Part shown: positions 7,823-10,356 of the stretch, piece after piece
How the letters are laid out: each line of letters starts with the position of its first letter
Numbering within the stretch: the first letter of the stretch is position 1
NCBI RefSeq assembly: GCF_000611645.1
Contig: NW_014011493.1
Location: forward strand, 1 to 10,356
Reading direction: 5' to 3'
Source of the DNA: Monoraphidium neglectum
Taxonomy: Eukaryota; Chlorophyta; Chlorophyceae; Sphaeropleales; Selenastraceae
DNA: 10,356 bases
Translations under genes and position numbers: made by a program
The notes under the pieces: model-generated
Seen by the model: only the letters and a program-made list of their open reading frames with translations
What the model was told of the DNA's origin: nothing
Database searches by the model: none

Positions 7823-8107
7823 GTGCTGTGTGTCACACAAACAATGTTCGAGCGCGAGGGCAGCGGCAGCACGGTTCCCGGCGTATTCACGGAGCAGGGC
7901 GCGACTGCGAAGCAGCAGGCACGGGCCGAGGCAGCGAAGCTGGAGGGCGGCTTCGGGGGCCACGGGGTCGTTTTTGGCATTGCACTGGTTGACGCCGTGA
8001 GCAGACATATGGTGGCGGCCCTGGTGCATACAGGCCCGGCTGCGGTCGCTCGGAGCCCTGGCGGCCTTGCTATTTGCCGAATCAAGCGGACACACCTAGG
8101 GCTGCGA
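7823..8107 (+). CDS. Candidate plus-strand exon, unknown protein
   Basis: I do not recognise it. It is an open stretch of 95 codons, phase 0 at both ends, bordered by a good acceptor (CAATTCTGCCCAG|GTGCTG) and a consensus donor (CTGCGA|GTGAGT). Third codon positions are rich in G/C in this frame, more so than in the other frames I compared. The product contains VTQTMFEREGSGSTV, an Ala/Gln/Glu-rich helix-like part (ATAKQQARAEAAKLEGG) and a hydrophobic part (HGVVFGIALVDAVSRHMVAA). An earlier donor at 7997 (GACGCC|GTGAGC) would end the exon sooner. I could not find partner exons on either side, so this may be a chance open frame or a remnant. It would be the only plus-strand gene in the window. 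Confidence 0.3.
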
Positions 8108-8592
8108 GTGAGTATAGAGGCAGCAGCGATAGAAGCGGAGCTTTCGGGTCACGAGGATGGTGCCGGCGCTCAACAAGCTGCATGCGGCGGTGCTGACACT
8201 GCTGCTGGCAGGGCCAGCAGAGCATGCCTTGCTGTGGGATGCGTCACATTGTGGCAGCAGGGCAGTGGTACCAGGCCGCGGGTTCCGCAAAGCTGCACGA
8301 AGACGCTTGTTGTGTTGCTCATGATTCGGTGATGCCGGCAGGGTGCTGTGTGATGTGACAACATACATGTCACGAAACGCAAACTTGCAATGGCTGCAGG
8401 GGAGGAGGCTAGAGTTGGCGCCCGCCGCGGGACGCACACAGGCCGGCAGGGGGCGCAAATAATATGCATGGTGCGCCTGGATGACCTTTTCAACCGTCCT
8501 CAAGCACTTTGCCAACAGCAACGTAAACCAGCAGGACGCATGGCGAGGTGAGTACATGCACATAACTCAAATCCAAGAAATTGTGTGATCCC
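8108..8592. other. Intergenic, 3' flank of the Q-rich gene
   Basis: I see no supported gene. No TGTAA lies close downstream of the Q-rich gene stop at 8593 on the minus strand, so its poly(A) site is unclear. The short open frames on both strands lack consistent codon bias. Confidence 0.4.
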
Positions 8593-10041
8593 TTATGCCT
8601 GCGTCTTATGGCGGCGCTGGCAGCGGCGGTTGTGCTCGGCGGCCGCAAACGCGCGCAGGATCCGCCTCGCGCGCCGCCGGTCCCCGCCCTCAAACGCTGC
8701 CACCAGCCGCGCCCAGTCCCCCGTTGCAAACGCGCGCCGCTCCTCAATGCCCGTGCGGTAGCCCAGCTGCCGCCCCACCCAGTGCAGCGCCGCTTTCGAC
8801 CGCCGCCTGCCGTCCGGCAGCTTCCTCAGCTTGATGTGCCATGAGTCACTGCCGTACGCCTCCCACAGGGCCTCCTCCAGGCCCCTCACCGCAAAGAGCA
8901 CGTCCCAGAAGGGGCTGTTGCCCGCGACACGCGGCGGCGGGTGGGCCAAAGGCTGCCACACCGGTGCCGCCGGCCGCCGGTGTGCATCCGCTGTCGCGGT
9001 GGCACGTGCGCCTGTGCCTGCAGATGACGTAGCCTGGTTGTGGGCTGGGGCGCTGGCTGTGGCTTGCGGTGCAGCCTGCACCCCTGCAACCGCTGGCTTC
9101 GGGGCAAGGCACTGCTCCTCATGCTGCTGCTCCTGCATCCGCCGCTGCTTCGGCATCTGCTCCTGCTGCTCCTGCTGCTCCTGCTCCTGCTGCTGCTGCT
9201 GCATCCGCTGCTGCTCCTGCTGCTGCGGTTGCGTGAGGAGGTGAAAGGGGTCGTGCGGCTGCCGTTGCCCGCGGTCGTAGCGGTCATCGCGCCGCAGCCA
9301 CGAGCCCCGGCTGCCACAGCCCGCACCCTGCGAGGGCGGCGGCGCCGCTCCGCGGAGGTCAGTGACGCCGGCCGCGCCGCCTGCGGTCGCGGCGTCTTCC
9401 TCCACGACACCGCCCCCAGCGCCGGCCTCCTCCTGCTGCGGCCCCTCCTGGACGGCTCCATCCCCCTCCCCCTGCACCCTAAGGGCCCGGCCGGACGACC
9501 CGCAAGGACTGTCAGGGCCCTCTGAGTCGGCTGCAGCTACGCCCGCAGCTGCGCCCAGCAGGCTTGCGTCGGGCCGCGGCTGTTGCTCGCGGCACCCTGG
9601 AGCTACCTGCTGCTGCTGCTGCCAAGGCCGTGCGTGAGGCGGCTGCAGCGCAAGCGCCCTGGAGGGCGCCTCCTCACTGAACTCGATGGGGTCAAACTCC
9701 TCCTCCTGCTCCTGCTCCTGCTCCTCCTGCTCCCGCTGCTGCTGCTGCTGCTGCTCCTGCCTGTGCGGCCGCCGGCGCCGCTGCTTCCGTCCCTGCTGCT
9801 CCTTCTCCTGCTCCTCCCCCTCTGCAGCCTCGGCCGACAGCTCGCCACTGTCGCTGCCGCTGCCGCTGTCCGCAGGGCGCTGCGCCGGCTGCTGCCCGCC
9901 GAGCGCCGTGCGCATGCCCAGCGCCGCCGCCTCGTTTGCGAGGCGGCCCCGCTGGACCAGGTCTCTCAGCACCCTGGCCTGCGCCCGCGGGGAGAGGCCA
10001 GCAGGCAGCAGCCCGCGCTTTGTGGCGATGACGCGCAGCGC
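8593..10041 (-). CDS. Unrecognised Q-rich protein, long last exon (5' exons outside the window)
   Basis: I do not recognise this protein. The exon encodes 482 residues and ends at TAA (8595-8593). Its 5' edge is set by a strong acceptor: a C-rich tract ending CTGCTCCAG|GCGCTG at 10042. An ATG at 10089 keeps the frame but would code across that tract and looks accidental. Residues 1-50 (ALRVIATKRGLLPAGLSPRA...) are compact and helix-like. The middle is low-complexity: acidic Glu/Gln runs with a basic RKQRRRRPHR patch, an FDPIEFSEEAPS segment, Gly/Ala-rich linkers and a second Gln/Glu run. The last 108 residues (from 8919 down) look like a folded basic domain with Trp at four places (FWDVLF, EALWEAYG, HWVGRQLGY, DWARLV) and an Arg-rich final helix. 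Strong G/C at third positions supports coding. It could be a nucleic-acid-binding or transcription-related protein given the Q-rich and basic make-up, but that is a guess. Confidence 0.7.
   Translation of the reverse strand, partial: ALRVIATKRGLLPAGLSPRAQARVLRDLVQRGRLANEAAALGMRTALGGQQPAQRPADSGSGSDSGELSAEAAEGEEQEKEQQGRKQRRRRPHRQEQQQQQQREQEEQEQEQEEEFDPIEFSEEAPSRALALQPPHARPWQQQQQVAPGCREQQPRPDASLLGAAAGVAAADSEGPDSPCGSSGRALRVQGEGDGAVQEGPQQEEAGAGGGVVEEDAATAGGAAGVTDLRGAAPPPSQGAGCGSRGSWLRRDDRYDRGQRQPHDPFHLLTQPQQQEQQRMQQQQQEQEQQEQQEQMPKQRRMQEQQHEEQCLAPKPAVAGVQAAPQATASAPAHNQATSSAGTGARATATADAHRRPAAPVWQPLAHPPPRVAGNSPFWDVLFAVRGLEEALWEAYGSDSWHIKLRKLPDGRRRSKAALHWVGRQLGYRTGIEERRAFATGDWARLVAAFEGGDRRRARRILRAFAAAEHNRRCQRRHKTQA
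9121..9236 (-). repeat. Impure CAG (Gln) trinucleotide repeat, distal tract
   Basis: The minus strand carries CAG codons interrupted by GAG and a few ATG and AGG codons, encoding Gln/Glu runs such as QQQQQEQEQQEQQEQ in the long exon. Such impure CAG tracts are common in coding regions of volvocine algae and are prone to length change in steps of three bases. Confidence 0.8.
9698..9765 (-). repeat. Impure CAG/GAG (Gln/Glu) trinucleotide repeat, proximal tract
   Basis: The minus strand reads mostly CAG then CAG/GAG codons, encoding QEQQQQQQREQEEQEQEQEE and leading into the acidic FDPIEF segment. The tract is close in composition to the other Gln tract of the same exon and probably arose by the same replication-slippage process. 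Confidence 0.8.
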
Positions 10042-10081
10042 CTGGAGCAGAGGGCGGGGTGGAGGACCGGGCGGGGCGACA

Positions 10082-10124
10082 GGATGCATTCAAAGGATGC
10101 CTTAGGATGCGTTGAGATGCATTG
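10082..10124. repeat. Degenerate ~10-bp tandem repeat (GGATGC units)
   Basis: GATGC recurs at 10083, 10096, 10106 and 10116 within units like GGATGCATTC, GGATGCCTTA, GGATGCGTTG and AGATGCATTG. It lies in the putative intron upstream of the Q-rich exon. Confidence 0.5.
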
Positions 10125-10287
10125 AAGGGCTGTGTGGACCGTGGTTGTGTGCTTTCAGGTTGATGCATAACACCCACAGCCTGATCTGTTGGTGTGGTCT
10201 GGCCGGGCTGGCAGGATGGACGCAGCCTTCTGGGGTGATCCATGCCGCGCGTCGCCCCGCACACATGCCAAAATGCAAGTGCGTGAA

Positions 10288-10351
10288 CGGCTGGGGGGCA
10301 CCCACAACACGCCGGGCACGCAAAACATACTGTGCTGGGCGCCCCCAGCCG
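10288..10351. repeat. Inverted repeat with 10-bp perfect arms
   Basis: CGGCTGGGGG (10288-10297) is the exact reverse complement of CCCCCAGCCG (10342-10351), with a 44-nt loop. Because the right arm is close to the window edge, it could be part of a larger structure or a terminal repeat of some element, but nothing else in the window supports this. Confidence 0.45.
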
Positions 10352-10356
10352 CCCCA

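Larger units (their letters stand above)
10042..10356 (-). other. Probable intron of the Q-rich gene, continuing off the right edge
   Basis: The last 40 bases before the exon are C-rich and end in CAG, as in a spliceosomal acceptor. Further up is a cluster of GATGC words and an inverted repeat near the edge. No exon can be placed in these 315 bases, so the donor probably lies beyond the window. Confidence 0.5.

Noticed and set aside
7997..8033. A 37-nt intron leading to a short terminal exon ending at 8099
   Set aside because: The phases match, but 37 nt is far shorter than the other introns here (about 180-300 nt).
10042..10089. ATG at 10089 as the start of the Q-rich protein
   Set aside because: The 16 codons it would add (PVAPPGPPPRPLLQ) are the C-rich tract and CAG of a splice acceptor; it fits an intron end much better than a protein start.
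9040..10125. Long plus-strand frames rich in Leu or Cys opposite the Q-rich exon
   Set aside because: They are reverse readings of the CAG/GAG repeats (CTG/CTC giving Leu, TGC giving Cys) and lack any domain-like sequence outside the repeats.
1..10356. CRISPR arrays, tRNA or rRNA genes, prokaryotic operons or defence systems
   Set aside because: No regularly spaced repeats, no cloverleaf or rRNA signature and no Shine-Dalgarno-led gene runs were seen; the window is intron-rich eukaryotic DNA.

Overview
This window looks like nuclear DNA of a green alga, most likely a volvocine or Chlamydomonas-like chlorophyte. The evidence is GC-rich DNA, genes cut into short exons by introns of about 180-300 nt with GTGAG-type donors and C-rich acceptors, a TGTAA motif (the usual green-algal poly(A) signal) behind one gene, strong G/C preference at third codon positions, and a glutamine-rich protein encoded by impure CAG repeats. 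The organism assignment is an inference from style; no marker gene proves it. All genes I can support with confidence read on the minus strand.

Layout from right to left, which is the direction of transcription. (1) 8593-10041 is one very long exon of an unrecognised protein. It has a conserved-looking N-terminal part, a long Q/E-rich low-complexity middle and a compact, basic, tryptophan-containing C-terminal segment of about 108 residues. Its upstream exons lie beyond the right edge. (2) 5065-6828 is a four-exon transposase of the Tc1/mariner (IS630-like) DDE superfamily. All splice phases match, the joined reading frame is about 358 residues, and it carries a D-34-E spacing and the hallmark PPYSPDLNPTE box. 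(3) 1424-3662 is a complete eight-exon gene for the spindle-checkpoint HORMA protein MAD2. Every exon junction can be placed by phase and homology, and the product is exactly 205 residues. (4) The left 1.2 kb holds minus-strand stretches that look like exons of a further gene running off the left edge, but I cannot join or name them with confidence.

The intervals 3663-5064, 6829-7822 and 8108-8592 hold no gene I can defend. A single plausible plus-strand exon sits at 7823-8107. The genes do not form a functional pathway. MAD2 is a housekeeping cell-cycle gene, and the transposase between it and the Q-rich gene is a mobile-element insertion. I did not find the element's terminal inverted repeats. 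I see no CRISPR array, tRNA, rRNA or prokaryotic defence system. The most useful results are the fully resolved MAD2 and transposase gene models and the uncharacterised C-terminal domain of the Q-rich protein.
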